The position numbers and the translations under genes were made by a program. The notes under the pieces were generated by a model, which was given only the letters and a program-made list of their open reading frames with translations, made no database searches and was not told where the DNA came from. A stretch of DNA of 64,000 nt from JBBQXK01 sp038209775 (GTDB lineage Bacteria; Pseudomonadota; Alphaproteobacteria; Rhodobacterales; Rhodobacteraceae). Shown one piece after another: positions 1-9,967 of this stretch. How positions within the stretch are numbered: position 1 is the first letter of the stretch; every line of letters starts with the position of its first letter. The DNA is taken from the NCBI GenBank assembly GCA_038209775.1, contig JBBQXK010000018.1, positions 1 through 64,000 of the forward strand, written 5' to 3'.

Positions 1-224
1 GGCTTGGGACTGGGGTGCATCTGGGGGTTCTGGGGGGGGATGTCAATCCGTGACGGTGGGTTGCGCGGGTTGTGGCGGCAGGAGCCGGGGGTTTTGAGCC
101 CCACAACCCCCCCGGGGTGGGGGGGGGTGACACCCCCCCGCTCCTGCCGCCACAACCCGCGCAACCCACCGTCACGGCTTGACATCCCCCCCCAGAACCC
201 CCAGATGCACCCCAGTCCCAAGCC
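1..224. repeat. Large intergenic palindrome, 85-bp arms
   Basis: Positions 1-85 and 140-224 are reverse complements with a single mismatch (t at 47 against the partner of g at 178), separated by a 54-base GC-rich centre holding further G and C runs. The left arm begins at the window edge, so the true arms may be longer. The inner part of each arm (ggcggcaggagc, positions 74-85 and the complement at 140-151) matches one half of the dispersed intergenic repeat seen at 12,891-12,963, so I read this as two copies of that element joined back to back. No gene is visible here; open frames across it are products of the GC-rich repeat. Confidence 0.85.
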
Positions 225-343
225 CGTGCCGCGTGAGCACCGAAAGGCCGGACAACAGGTTCCCACCTTCACGCAGGGGCGCCGATTGGCGCACACGGTC
301 ACGGGGGCATCCGCCCACGGGGCGAGGGTCGCCTGCCTTTGCT

Positions 344-1699
<1,356 letters not shown>

Positions 1700-1714
1700 A
1701 CGCCCCTCTCCCTA

Positions 1715-1774
1715 TTCACCTTGAAGAAATATCCCAGGGGGGGTGCGGGGGGTGTGAAAGCCCCCGCTCCTGCC
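1715..1774 (+). repeat. Dispersed intergenic repeat, copy 1
   Basis: An AT-richer box (ttcaccttgaagaaatatcc) followed by G-rich then C-rich runs able to form a hairpin and ending gctcctgcc. It lies 15 bases after the helicase stop, in the sense orientation for that gene, between two convergent genes. Related copies are at 6,916, 12,891, 24,081, 35,988, 51,627-51,737, 55,327-55,555 and 61,694-61,766. There is no T-run after the hairpin, so it is not a classical intrinsic terminator. Confidence 0.75.
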
Positions 1775-1793
1775 CTCAACTCCACGACTGCCC

Positions 1794-2249
1794 TCAGTCG
1801 TCCATCTCCGTCTCCAGGCTCAGCTTCATCTCCAGAAGCACCTCCTGAATGGCCAGCGTCTCCCGCAGCAACCGCTTGGCTTCGTTCACTGAAATCACGT
1901 TGTCGCTGATCGCCATGTGGTACTCTGACATCAGCATTGCGAACCGCTGCGACAGCGCCACCATGTCCGAATTCACCCCCGGCGACTGCGCGTTCCGCCG
2001 GTCGGCGTCATAGCTCAGCGTGATGCCGCGCAGGTCGGCAAGTGCCGATGTCACATGCGGAAAGCTGGCCGATGCCTCCAGCGCTGCCACCACGTCGATC
2101 GGCATGAACCGGTCGCCATGTTCCTCGGCATCCGAATAGTACCGCCCCAGCGTCGCTTTTGACCGACCCGTCAGGGTGCAGGCCACCTCGATTCCCACAT
2201 CCTTGACCAACGCCTCGCTGTGCTTTTTGAGATATGAGTCGATCGACAT
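1794..2249 (-). CDS. Small HTH-like conserved protein, possibly phage CII-like
   Basis: 151-residue protein of unknown function. The N-terminal third (SYLKKHSEALVKDVG, then LTGRSKATLGRYYSD) reads like a helix-turn-helix with a Ser/Lys/Thr-rich recognition helix, in the style of phage CII-type regulators. The C-terminal half (residues about 95-151) is predicted helical and acidic, ending EMKLSLETEMDD, which would suit oligomerisation. The start at 2249 is preceded by ggggaggcgcgggc, a good ribosome binding site; the upstream in-frame ATG at 2321 has none and was not used. Convergent with the helicase. A DNA-binding role is inferred from the motif only. Confidence 0.6.
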   Translation of the reverse strand: MSIDSYLKKHSEALVKDVGIEVACTLTGRSKATLGRYYSDAEEHGDRFMPIDVVAALEASASFPHVTSALADLRGITLSYDADRRNAQSPGVNSDMVALSQRFAMLMSEYHMAISDNVISVNEAKRLLRETLAIQEVLLEMKLSLETEMDD

Positions 2250-2281
2250 GCCCGCGCCTCCCCCGAAAAACCCGCAACGCG

Positions 2282-2304
2282 GGGAAACCACTACCAGATT
2301 TCCC
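2282..2304. promoter_or_regulatory. Inverted repeat upstream of the HTH-like gene
   Basis: GGGAAA and TTTCCC half-sites separated by 11 bases (one further symmetric pair inside), centred about 44 bases upstream of the start at 2249. Its position suits an operator, possibly autoregulatory, but six-base arms can occur by chance. Confidence 0.3.
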
Positions 2305-2501
2305 ATTAAGCATGGCTTCATCCTTTGTCATCCACAATCAGGCTTCCGATCTGTCGGAGCCAGTAGCGAGTGGCCGGTGTCCCCAGCATCGGCAAGGCGT
2401 GGGGGGTCCGTCGTGCGGCTGGTGTCATCTCGGCACAGGCCACACGGCGGGCCCCTTTGTACGCTTGCACCGCCCGGTGCCCGCGCGCTAGGACGGCGGC
2501 C

Positions 2502-3080
2502 ATGGCCAAGCTGTACTTTCACTATTCGACGATGAACGCGGGCAAATCGACCTCGCTATTGCAGGCATCCCACAACTACCGCGAAGGCGGGATGCAAACC
2601 TACCTCATCACCGCCCACTTCGACCACCGCGCAGGGCCCGCACGCATTGCCAGCCGCATCGGCATCGGCGAAGAGGCTGATACCTTTGCCCCCGACGAAG
2701 ACATGTTCGCCAAGATCGCCAACCGCCTTGCCATAGGCCCCGTCGCCTGCGTGTTCATCGACGAGGCACAGTTCCTGACCCGCGCGCAGGTCTGGCAACT
2801 GGCCCGCGCTGTCGATGATCTGGGCGTGCCGGTTATGGCTTACGGATTGCGCGTCGATTTCATGGGCAACCTTTTCCCGGGGTCCGCCGCCCTCCTCGCC
2901 TGGGCGGACGAGATGCGCGAAGTGCGCACGATCTGTCATTGCGGGAAAAAGGCCACCATGGTGATTCGCCGCGGCGCCGACGGGCGGGCGCTGAAAGACG
3001 GCGAACAGGTACAGGTCGGCGGCAACGAGACGTACGTCAGCCTCTGCCGCCGCCACTGGCGGCAGGCTCTGGGCGACTGA
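2502..3080 (+). CDS. tdk: Thymidine kinase (TK1 type)
   Basis: Phosphorylates thymidine (and deoxyuridine) with ATP in pyrimidine salvage, in the cytosol. 192 aa, the usual size. Visible: P-loop STMNAGKST at residues 9-17, Walker B and active-site segment FIDEAQF at 85-91 with the catalytic Glu, and a zinc site formed by Cys145/Cys147 (CHCG) and Cys182/His185 (CRRH). ATG at 2502 was chosen because the family N-terminus (KLYFHYSTMNAGKS) starts directly after it; ggacgg lies upstream. The gene overlaps the convergent transporter gene by 44 bases. It fits functionally with the nucleoside salvage operon at 8.4-12.8 kb but is not linked to it. Confidence 0.95.
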   Translation: MAKLYFHYSTMNAGKSTSLLQASHNYREGGMQTYLITAHFDHRAGPARIASRIGIGEEADTFAPDEDMFAKIANRLAIGPVACVFIDEAQFLTRAQVWQLARAVDDLGVPVMAYGLRVDFMGNLFPGSAALLAWADEMREVRTICHCGKKATMVIRRGADGRALKDGEQVQVGGNETYVSLCRRHWRQALGD

Positions 3081-3987
3081 CCGCCCCGCCCCGAATGCCA
3101 AGCACAATCACCACCCCCGCCAGCACGATCAGCGCCATCCCGACCCAGGCCGTCCAGGCTTGCGTCTCGCCCCACAGCACCCAACTCCAGAACGCCGAGG
3201 CGGGCAGGATGATGTATTCGAACACCGACACCCGCCCCGCATCCGCCACCTGATAGGCCCGCACCATCAGCGCCACCGCCACCAGCGACCCCGCCGCCTG
3301 CACGAACGTCCACCCCAGAAACCGCCACGTCGGCACCACCGCCCCGCGCAGCACAAACCCCTCCGCCCCCTCGGCCACCGGCAGCGGCCACAGCGCCAGC
3401 GCGATCAACCCCAGAACCCCCGCGATCCCCAGCATCCCGAAGAACCCCGCCAGGATCGTGCCCGCCGTCTCGCCCGCACACCACTCGCGCGTGGCGATGT
3501 TGCCCATCGCATACAGCGCGCCCGCCACCACCGGCAGCACGGCGGCAAAGGATGCCCCGGCCATCGCACTTGGCCCCAGCACCAGGATCACCCCCGCAAA
3601 CCCTGTCATCACCGCCACAAGCCGGACCCATCCAATAGCCCGGCCATAAACCAGCCGCGAGATCAGCAGCACAAAGATCGGCGCCGTGAACAGCCCCGCC
3701 GCCACCTGCGCCACCGGCAGAAACGCCAACGCCCCGAAATAGATCACCATGGCACTTGCATGGATCACCGACCGTGCCAGCACCGCCCCCGGGTTCAGGG
3801 GCCGCAACCGCAGCCCGGTCACCACCGCAAACGGCACCAACAGCACCAGCACCATCGCCGACCGTGTCGCATGAAACTGCCACAGCCCGGCATCTTCGGC
3901 GATCACCCGCACATAATTGTCGGTATAGGCAATGATCGCTGCATAGACCGCGATCATCGCGGCGGCGGCAAGGGTGCGGTCCTGCAT
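3037..3987 (-). CDS. EamA/DMT-family inner-membrane transporter
   Basis: 316-residue hydrophobic protein with about ten membrane segments arranged as two EamA repeats (residues about 5-135 and 150-295), the pattern of drug/metabolite exporters. The conserved segment with TRSAMVLVLL in repeat 1 and the helix FEYIILPASAFWSWVLWGE in repeat 2 are typical. The substrate cannot be told from sequence. ATG at 3987; a TTG codon immediately before it is in frame. The C-terminal 15 residues (Pro/Gly-rich, GGAVSRPEPAASGGGRG) overlap the end of tdk on the other strand. Next to a divergent acyl-CoA ligase gene. Confidence 0.88.
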   Translation of the reverse strand: MQDRTLAAAAMIAVYAAIIAYTDNYVRVIAEDAGLWQFHATRSAMVLVLLVPFAVVTGLRLRPLNPGAVLARSVIHASAMVIYFGALAFLPVAQVAAGLFTAPIFVLLISRLVYGRAIGWVRLVAVMTGFAGVILVLGPSAMAGASFAAVLPVVAGALYAMGNIATREWCAGETAGTILAGFFGMLGIAGVLGLIALALWPLPVAEGAEGFVLRGAVVPTWRFLGWTFVQAAGSLVAVALMVRAYQVADAGRVSVFEYIILPASAFWSWVLWGETQAWTAWVGMALIVLAGVVIVLGIRGGAVSRPEPAASGGGRG

Positions 3988-4155
3988 CAACGGCTCCGGT
4001 CAGGTCGGACGCAAGGTGCAACGCCTCGTGGCGCACCGCTGTCCCGGAAACGACCTTTGCCCCGGATATGCGCAAACGGTGCCCGGCAGGGGCTTCACAC
4101 CGCCCCCGCAACTGCTGCTATAGTCCCGGTTACATACTGCGCAGGGGGGATCGGC

Positions 4156-5796
4156 ATGGGCTGGCTGGCGGATGAGACGGGATTGGGGAAATGCGCGGCC
4201 AACCATGTGCCGCTTACCCCCCTGTCGCACCTGAACCGCGCGGCGGATGTCTATGCCGGGCGCACGGCGCTGGTCTATGGCCCGATCCGGCGCACCTACC
4301 GTGAACATCGCGCGCGCGTGGCGCGCCTTGCCTCGGGCCTCACCCTCGCAGGCATCCGCCCCGGTGACGTGGTGGCTACCTTGCTGCCCAACGTGCCCGC
4401 ACAGGCAGAGGCAACCTTTGGCGTGCCGGCCTCTGGCGCGATCATCTGCACCATCAACACCCGGCTTGATCCGGGCACCGTGGCCTATACGCTGGACCAC
4501 AGCGGATCGAAGATGCTTCTGTGCGACGTGTCGCTCCTGCCCCTCGCCCAAGCTTCACTGGCCCTGATGGAGGGGCCAAGGCCCGCCATCATTGCCGTGG
4601 CCGACCCGGTGGCGGGGCTGGCGGCCCCCGAGGGGTACCCGGAATACGAGGCACTTCTGGCCACCGGCGACCCCGATGCGGCCTTCGTCATGCCCGCCGA
4701 CGAATGGGAAAGCATCGCCCTCAACTACACCTCCGGCACCACCGGGCGGCCCAAGGGCGTGGTCTACCACCACCGGGGCGCCTATCTTGCCACCACCGCC
4801 AACGCCATCGGCTGGCGGATGGTGCTGTTCCCGGTCTACCTGACCATCGCCCCCCTCTTTCACTGCAACGGCTGGTGCCACACCTGGATGATCCCGATGA
4901 TGGGCGGCACGCTGATCTGCTGCCGCGACATCACCGCGCGCAACATCTTTGCCGCCATCGCCGACGAAGGCGTCACCCACTTCGGCGCCGCCCCCATCGT
5001 CCTGAACACCCTCATCAACGCGCCCCTGACCGACCGGCGCAGCTTTGCCCACACGGTCGATCTCTTCACCGCCGGCGCGCCGCCACCCGCCGCCACCCTT
5101 GCCGCCATCGAACCCATGGGGTTCAACGTCACGCAGGTGTACGGCATGACCGAAACCTACGGCCCCGCCGTCGAATGCACCTGGATGCCCGAATGGGACG
5201 GCACCACCGGCGACGACCGCGCCGCCCTCAAGGCCCGCACCGGTATCCTGATGGCGATGATGGAAGGCACCGAAGTCCACGACACCAAAGGCGTGCCCAT
5301 CCCCCGCGACTCGCACCATCAGGGCGAGATCGCGTTTCGCGGCAACCTTGTGATGAAGGGCTACTACCGCAACCCCACAGCCACCGCCGAGGCGTTCAAG
5401 GATGGCTGGCTGCGGTCCGGCGACATCGCCATCCAGCATCCCGACGGGTTCATCAAGATCACCGACCGCTCCAAGGACATCATCATCTCGGGCGGCGAAA
5501 ACGTCAGCTCGGTCGAGGTTGAGGGCGTCCTGATGCACCACCCCGCCGTATCGCTGTGCGCCGTGGTGGCCCGGCCCGATCCGAAATGGGGCGAGGTGCC
5601 CTGCGCATTCGTGGAACTGAAACCGGGGGTGACCGCCACCGAATCCGACCTCATCACCTTTGTCCGCAGCCGTCTGGCGGGGTTCAAGACCCCCAAGCAT
5701 GTGGTCTTTACCGACCTGCCCAAAACCTCGACCGGCAAGATCCAGAAATTCGAGTTGCGCAAGATCGCCCGCGAACTGACCGGCGGTGCGGCGTGA
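4156..5796 (+). CDS. AMP-forming acyl-CoA ligase (FadD/DmdB-like)
   Basis: Activates a carboxylic acid to its CoA thioester through an acyl-adenylate. 546 aa. ANL-superfamily motifs: P-loop YTSGTTGRPKGV (residues about 192-203), the TE-containing YGMTETYGP, the hinge GWLRSGD, KDIIISGGENVSSVEVE, and the C-terminal catalytic lysine in PKTSTGKIQK. The overall type resembles medium/long-chain fatty acyl ligases, which in marine relatives include DmdB (methylmercaptopropionate-CoA ligase); the substrate is not decidable here. ATG at 4156 preceded by caggggggatcggc. The next gene starts 67 bases after the stop on the same strand. Confidence 0.9.
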   Translation: MGWLADETGLGKCAANHVPLTPLSHLNRAADVYAGRTALVYGPIRRTYREHRARVARLASGLTLAGIRPGDVVATLLPNVPAQAEATFGVPASGAIICTINTRLDPGTVAYTLDHSGSKMLLCDVSLLPLAQASLALMEGPRPAIIAVADPVAGLAAPEGYPEYEALLATGDPDAAFVMPADEWESIALNYTSGTTGRPKGVVYHHRGAYLATTANAIGWRMVLFPVYLTIAPLFHCNGWCHTWMIPMMGGTLICCRDITARNIFAAIADEGVTHFGAAPIVLNTLINAPLTDRRSFAHTVDLFTAGAPPPAATLAAIEPMGFNVTQVYGMTETYGPAVECTWMPEWDGTTGDDRAALKARTGILMAMMEGTEVHDTKGVPIPRDSHHQGEIAFRGNLVMKGYYRNPTATAEAFKDGWLRSGDIAIQHPDGFIKITDRSKDIIISGGENVSSVEVEGVLMHHPAVSLCAVVARPDPKWGEVPCAFVELKPGVTATESDLITFVRSRLAGFKTPKHVVFTDLPKTSTGKIQKFELRKIARELTGGAA

Positions 5797-5863
5797 CAGG
5801 TCCGCGCGGCAATCGCGTGACGCCTTTCAGGAAACCCCGCCGCAACCCGGGGCTGGCCGCCGC

Positions 5864-6886
5864 GTGACCGCCCTCAAGCAGTATCGCAAACTGGAAAGCC
5901 GGGGCCTCTGGCGCGACCTCCCCGAGGCGCAGAAGCGTGAGGTTGTGGTCAACCTCGGCGATGTGTCGCTGGTGCTGTCCGACCCGCGCAGCGATGTGGC
6001 GCTGACACATTGGTCCCTGCCCGCGATCCGCCGCGCCAACCCCGGCACCCTGCCCGCCGTCTATGCCCCGGGCGAGGATGCGACCGAGATCCTCGAACTG
6101 GACGACGCCGACATGATCGCGGCCCTTGAAACGGTCGCTTCTGCCATCGCTTCGGGCCGGGCCCGGCCGGGGCGGTTGCGCATGGCGATGCTGGCCGGGA
6201 TGCTGGCGGCGGTGCTGGGGGTGGCGGTGCTGGTGATGCCGGGCGCCCTTGTGCGCCATACCGCGTCGGTCCTGCCCCCGGCGACCCGGGCCGACATCGG
6301 CGCGCTGGCGCTGGCCGACCTCGCGCGCCTGACCGGCGCGCCTTGCGCCAATCCGGGCGGCACGCAGGCGCTTGCACGGCTGGCCCTGCGCATCTTTGGC
6401 CCCCTTCGTACCCCCACCCTGATCGTCGTGCGCGAAGGGGTTGAGGATGCCCTGGCCCTCCCCGGCAACCTGATCGTCCTTTCCGAGGCGCTGATCGCCG
6501 TCCCCGACGGCCCCGAAGTGGCCGCAGGCCATGCCCTGACCCAGGCATTGCGCGCCGATGTAGCCGATCCGATGATCCCGCTTCTGCAACATGCGGGCAC
6601 GCTTGCCACGTTCCGGCTGCTGACCACCGGCATCATCGGTGCCGGGTCGGTGCAGGGCCACGCCGAACCCCTGCTGCGGACCGCTCCCCCCCGCATACCC
6701 GATGAAGCGCTGCTGGAACGCTTCAGAACCGCCGAGGTCCCCTCAAGCCCCTATGCCTTCGCCCTTGATCCCACCGGCGAAACCACCCTTGCCCTGATCG
6801 AGGCCGACCCCTGGCCCAAAGGCCCCCCCCGCCCCGTCCTGACGGATGAAGACTGGCTGCGACTGCAAGACATCTGCACCGGCTGA
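5864..6886 (+). CDS. Membrane-anchored protein resembling a degenerate M48 peptidase
   Basis: 340 aa with GTG start at 5864; upstream in-frame codons to 5786 overlap the ligase end and have no clear ribosome site. Residues 1-104 are soluble, 105-128 form one membrane helix (MAMLAGMLAAVLGVAVLVMP), and the rest would be periplasmic. Residues 199-211 (LPGNLIVLSEALI) closely resemble the strand before the zinc helix of M48 peptidases, but where HExxH is expected the sequence reads AGHALTQ (221-227), so no zinc site can form. I infer a non-catalytic relative of M48 proteins; no function is assigned. Followed directly by dispersed repeat copy 2. Confidence 0.6.
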   Translation: MTALKQYRKLESRGLWRDLPEAQKREVVVNLGDVSLVLSDPRSDVALTHWSLPAIRRANPGTLPAVYAPGEDATEILELDDADMIAALETVASAIASGRARPGRLRMAMLAGMLAAVLGVAVLVMPGALVRHTASVLPPATRADIGALALADLARLTGAPCANPGGTQALARLALRIFGPLRTPTLIVVREGVEDALALPGNLIVLSEALIAVPDGPEVAAGHALTQALRADVADPMIPLLQHAGTLATFRLLTTGIIGAGSVQGHAEPLLRTAPPRIPDEALLERFRTAEVPSSPYAFALDPTGETTLALIEADPWPKGPPRPVLTDEDWLRLQDICTG

Positions 6887-6915
6887 CCCGGACCGGGCAG
6901 GATGCCCCTTCCCGC

Positions 6916-6971
6916 TTCACCTTGCCCAAATACTCCGGGGGGTCCGGGGGGCTGGCCCCCCGGCCTCCGCC
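6916..6971 (+). repeat. Dispersed intergenic repeat, copy 2
   Basis: ttcaccttgcccaaatactc followed by a G/C hairpin (gggggg ctgg cccccc). It is 29 bases after the stop of the plus-strand gene, in sense orientation to it, and fills the convergent gap before the SPOR gene. Confidence 0.75.
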
Positions 6972-6990
6972 GATCACAGGCGTAAGTCTC

Positions 6991-8301
6991 TCAGCGGATG
7001 AACGCGTCGCCAAACCCGGCGCGCCGCGCGGCATTCAGCGCCGCCTGTGCCTGCGCCGCTGACCCGAAGGGCCCGGCATAGACCACCTGCACCGGCTTGC
7101 CCTTGATCGTCGCACGCCCGCCAGACACCGGCAGGCCAAGGCCCGACAGCCGCGCCCGCGCACCCTCGGCATTCGACGGCACGCCGAAACTGCCGACCTG
7201 CACATACAACCGCGCGCTACCCGCAGCCACAACCGCCGCCTTCGGTGCGGTGCTGGTCGAGGTGGTCACGCGCGCCTTTTTCACCGGCGCATTGCTGGCC
7301 GATACGACGACAACCCGCTTTTTGCCCTTGCCCACGTCGGACACCAGCCGCGCCGGAACCTCGCGCGTCCAGACCTGATCCTGCGCATACTGGCCTTCGG
7401 CGGTGCCGACCCCCCGGCGCGGGTTCAGCCGGTCATCATCCCACGCGGCGGTATATCCGCGCGGGATCACCGGCACAAAGGCCTGCCCGGTCTGCGATAC
7501 TGCCGCGACAGCCGTCTCGATCCCACCCGCACCGCTGGTGCACAGCAGCGTCGTACCGCCGCCACGCAGCGGGAATGACCGCGCCACCGGCGACGCCGCC
7601 GGGCAGATCAGCCGCCCGCCCGTCGCCGCACCCGACGCGCCGTAGGGCAAGGTGCCGACGCCGGTTTGCGCCTGCGCCACGGGTGCCGCCGCAACCTGCG
7701 CCACCTCGGGTGCCGCACGTGGGGTTTGCGTCACCCGCGCCACGAACGCCGCAAGACTGGTCCGGTCACGCCCGCACAACAGCGCCAGCCGCCCGTCAGG
7801 CAGCACACGCCGCTCGCCAAAAGGGGACGCCGCAGGGCAACCCGCCGTGCCGGTCACAACCGGGCGCGGTGCCGCCACCGGCACAGGCACCGCCACCGGG
7901 GCCACAACGGGCCTTGCCGCAACCGCACCAATGCGCGGCGGGCTTGTCAGGCTGGCCACCGTGTCGATCGGCCCGCCAAGCGCCTGCGGCACCGGCCGCC
8001 GTGCCACCGCGACCGGCGCGGGGGCCGCCACCGGCACCTCAACCTCGGGTGCCGCCGCCACCCGCACACCGCTTGAAGGATATCCGCACAGCTGCTTGCG
8101 CCGTCCGTCGATCCGCGCCACCCAGGTGACCCGGCCATTGATGCCCGCCCGCAGGAACACGCAGCCGGCGCTGTCGACATACTGCTGCCCCGCATATCCC
8201 GGCCCCGGCAGCTCTCGCGGACCACGCAGATCCTGCGCAAACGCGGTCTGCGCGGCACATAGCCCCGCGAATCCGGCAAAAGCCAGCACTTTCAACAGCA
8301 T
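6991..8301 (-). CDS. Secreted SPOR-domain protein
   Basis: 436 aa. A signal peptide covers residues 1-23 (hydrophobic core VLAFAGFAGLCAA, cleavage after TAFA). A Cys-containing region follows (CVFLRAG, KQLCGYP), then a long Ala/Pro/Val-rich linker with two CPAASP-type repeats, and a C-terminal SPOR domain from about residue 362 (LYVQVGSFG ... VVYAGPFGSAAQAQ ... GFGDAFIR). SPOR domains bind denuded septal glycan, so a periplasmic division or envelope role is likely. ATG at 8301 was chosen because it starts the signal peptide. Codirectional with upp, 68 bases upstream. Confidence 0.85.
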   Translation of the reverse strand: MLLKVLAFAGFAGLCAAQTAFAQDLRGPRELPGPGYAGQQYVDSAGCVFLRAGINGRVTWVARIDGRRKQLCGYPSSGVRVAAAPEVEVPVAAPAPVAVARRPVPQALGGPIDTVASLTSPPRIGAVAARPVVAPVAVPVPVAAPRPVVTGTAGCPAASPFGERRVLPDGRLALLCGRDRTSLAAFVARVTQTPRAAPEVAQVAAAPVAQAQTGVGTLPYGASGAATGGRLICPAASPVARSFPLRGGGTTLLCTSGAGGIETAVAAVSQTGQAFVPVIPRGYTAAWDDDRLNPRRGVGTAEGQYAQDQVWTREVPARLVSDVGKGKKRVVVVSASNAPVKKARVTTSTSTAPKAAVVAAGSARLYVQVGSFGVPSNAEGARARLSGLGLPVSGGRATIKGKPVQVVYAGPFGSAAQAQAALNAARRAGFGDAFIR

Positions 8302-8369
8302 AGGATACCCCCAAGGCAACTGTCCCCAAGGATGAAACAGGAACCGCCCCGAGTAAAGCAGCAAATGCC

Positions 8370-9002
8370 CTATTTTGTGCCAAACATGCGGTCACCCGCA
8401 TCCCCTAGACCGGGCACGATGTATCCGTGGTCATTCAGATGGCTGTCCACCGCCGCCGTGACGATGGGCACATCCGGGTGCGCCGCCTTCATCCGGGCAA
8501 TCCCCTCAGGCGCCGCAAGCAGGCACAGGAACCGGATATTCCGCCCCCCCGCCGCCTTCACAAGGTCCACCGCCGCCACGGATGAATTGCCGGTGGCCAG
8601 CATCGGATCGACCACAATGGCCAGCCGGTCCTCCATATGGTCGGGCAGCTTGTTGTAGTATTGCACGGGTTGCAGCGTCTCGGGGTCACGGTACAACCCG
8701 ACAAACCCCACCCTTGCGGCCGGCACCAGTTCCAGGATGCCGTCCAGCAAACCGTTCCCCGCCCGCAGGATCGACACCAGCGCCAGTTTCTTGCCCTCGA
8801 TCATCGGCGCGTCCATCGGCTCCAGTGGCGTCTCGATGCGCTTCGTCGTCATCGGCAACTCCCGCGTCACTTCATAGGCCAGCAGCAGACTGATCTCGCG
8901 CAACAGCTTGCGGAAGCTGGCGGTCGAGGTATCCGCCTCGCGCATCAGCGTCAGCTTGTGCTGTACCAGGGGGTGGGTGACGATGGTCAGATGGTCAAGC
9001 AT
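8370..9002 (-). CDS. upp: Uracil phosphoribosyltransferase
   Basis: Makes UMP from uracil and PRPP, returning the free base released by the upstream enzymes to the nucleotide pool. 210 aa, full length. The PRPP-binding loop VVDPMLATGNSS and the conserved ILRAGNGLLDG and GYIVPGLGDAGDR segments are all present. It is the last gene of the cdd-deoA-deoB-add-upp series and overlaps add by 8 bases, so translation is likely coupled. Confidence 0.97.
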   Translation of the reverse strand: MLDHLTIVTHPLVQHKLTLMREADTSTASFRKLLREISLLLAYEVTRELPMTTKRIETPLEPMDAPMIEGKKLALVSILRAGNGLLDGILELVPAARVGFVGLYRDPETLQPVQYYNKLPDHMEDRLAIVVDPMLATGNSSVAAVDLVKAAGGRNIRFLCLLAAPEGIARMKAAHPDVPIVTAAVDSHLNDHGYIVPGLGDAGDRMFGTK

Positions 9003-9966
9003 GGCCCGTCTCCAGTCGTTTCAAAATGCGCGCGCGTGTATCGGCATCGCAGAACGCGGCGTCAAGCGATTGGCGGGTGATCCGCGCAAACTGCCCGTCA
9101 TCCCAGTCGAACGCCTCGTGCAGCCGCTCGAATTCCCGCTCCATCGTCGTGGCAAAGAACGGCGGATCATCGGTCGATACGGTCACCTTGACCCCCCGCC
9201 GGTCCAGTTCCGCAATCGGATGCTTTCGCCATGGGTACAGGCCCAACGCCACATTCGACCCCGGACAAACCTCCAGCACCACCCCGGTTTCGGCCAACTG
9301 ATCCACCAGCGCCAGATCCTCGATGGCCCGCACCCCATGCCCGATCCGCGCGGGCCGGAACGCCGCCAGCGCATCGCGCACGCTTTCCGGCCCGCCCCAT
9401 TCCCCGGCATGCGCCGTCAGATGCAACCCCGCCTCGCGCGCCATGTCAAAGGCGTACACGAAGTCCTTGGGTTTCCCCATCTTCTCATCCCCCGCAATCC
9501 CGAACCCCACGATCCAGTCGCCCGCCGTTTCCGCCGCACAACGTGCCGTCTGTCGTGCCTTGTCGGGGCCGAAATGGCGGATGCAGGTGATGATGCCGCG
9601 CAGGGTGATGGTGTCGGCATGTGGCGCCGCCGCCTCTTGCATCGCCTGCACATATTCGCGCCACGCCCCCAGATCGCGCCCGCCGCAAAAGTCTGGCGAC
9701 AGGAAGGTTTCGCAATAGATGACGCCACTTGCCGCCGATTCCTCAAGTACCGCATGAACCAGCCGGGCATAATCCTCGGGCGTGGTCAGGACCGAGGTTG
9801 CCGCCTCATACACCTTCAGGAAATGCCAGAAATCGGTAAAGGCATAGCCACCGTCCGCATCGAATATGCCTGCGATGTCGATATGCTTTTCCCGCGCCAG
9901 CCCCCGGATGAACGCAGGCGGCGCGGCCCCTTCCAGATGCAGGTGCAACTCGACCTTCGGCAGCAT
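8995..9966 (-). CDS. add: Adenosine deaminase
   Basis: Hydrolytic deamination of adenosine (and deoxyadenosine) to inosine. 323 aa. Metal and catalytic residues of the amidohydrolase fold are visible: HLHLEGA near residues 8-14, HAGEW (His plus catalytic Glu region), IGHG, and the STDDPP motif near the C-terminus. Adenine deaminase-type relatives share this fold, so the exact substrate is probable rather than certain; the operon context (deoxyribonucleoside breakdown) favours adenosine. Separated from deoB by one base. Confidence 0.92.
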   Translation of the reverse strand: MLPKVELHLHLEGAAPPAFIRGLAREKHIDIAGIFDADGGYAFTDFWHFLKVYEAATSVLTTPEDYARLVHAVLEESAASGVIYCETFLSPDFCGGRDLGAWREYVQAMQEAAAPHADTITLRGIITCIRHFGPDKARQTARCAAETAGDWIVGFGIAGDEKMGKPKDFVYAFDMAREAGLHLTAHAGEWGGPESVRDALAAFRPARIGHGVRAIEDLALVDQLAETGVVLEVCPGSNVALGLYPWRKHPIAELDRRGVKVTVSTDDPPFFATTMEREFERLHEAFDWDDGQFARITRQSLDAAFCDADTRARILKRLETGHA

Positions 9967-9967
9967 G

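Noticed and set aside
2936..4111. Long minus-strand open frame of 391 codons over the EamA transporter
   Set aside because: Out-of-frame shadow of the transporter gene; Gly/Cys/Arg/Ala-rich composition without any motif.
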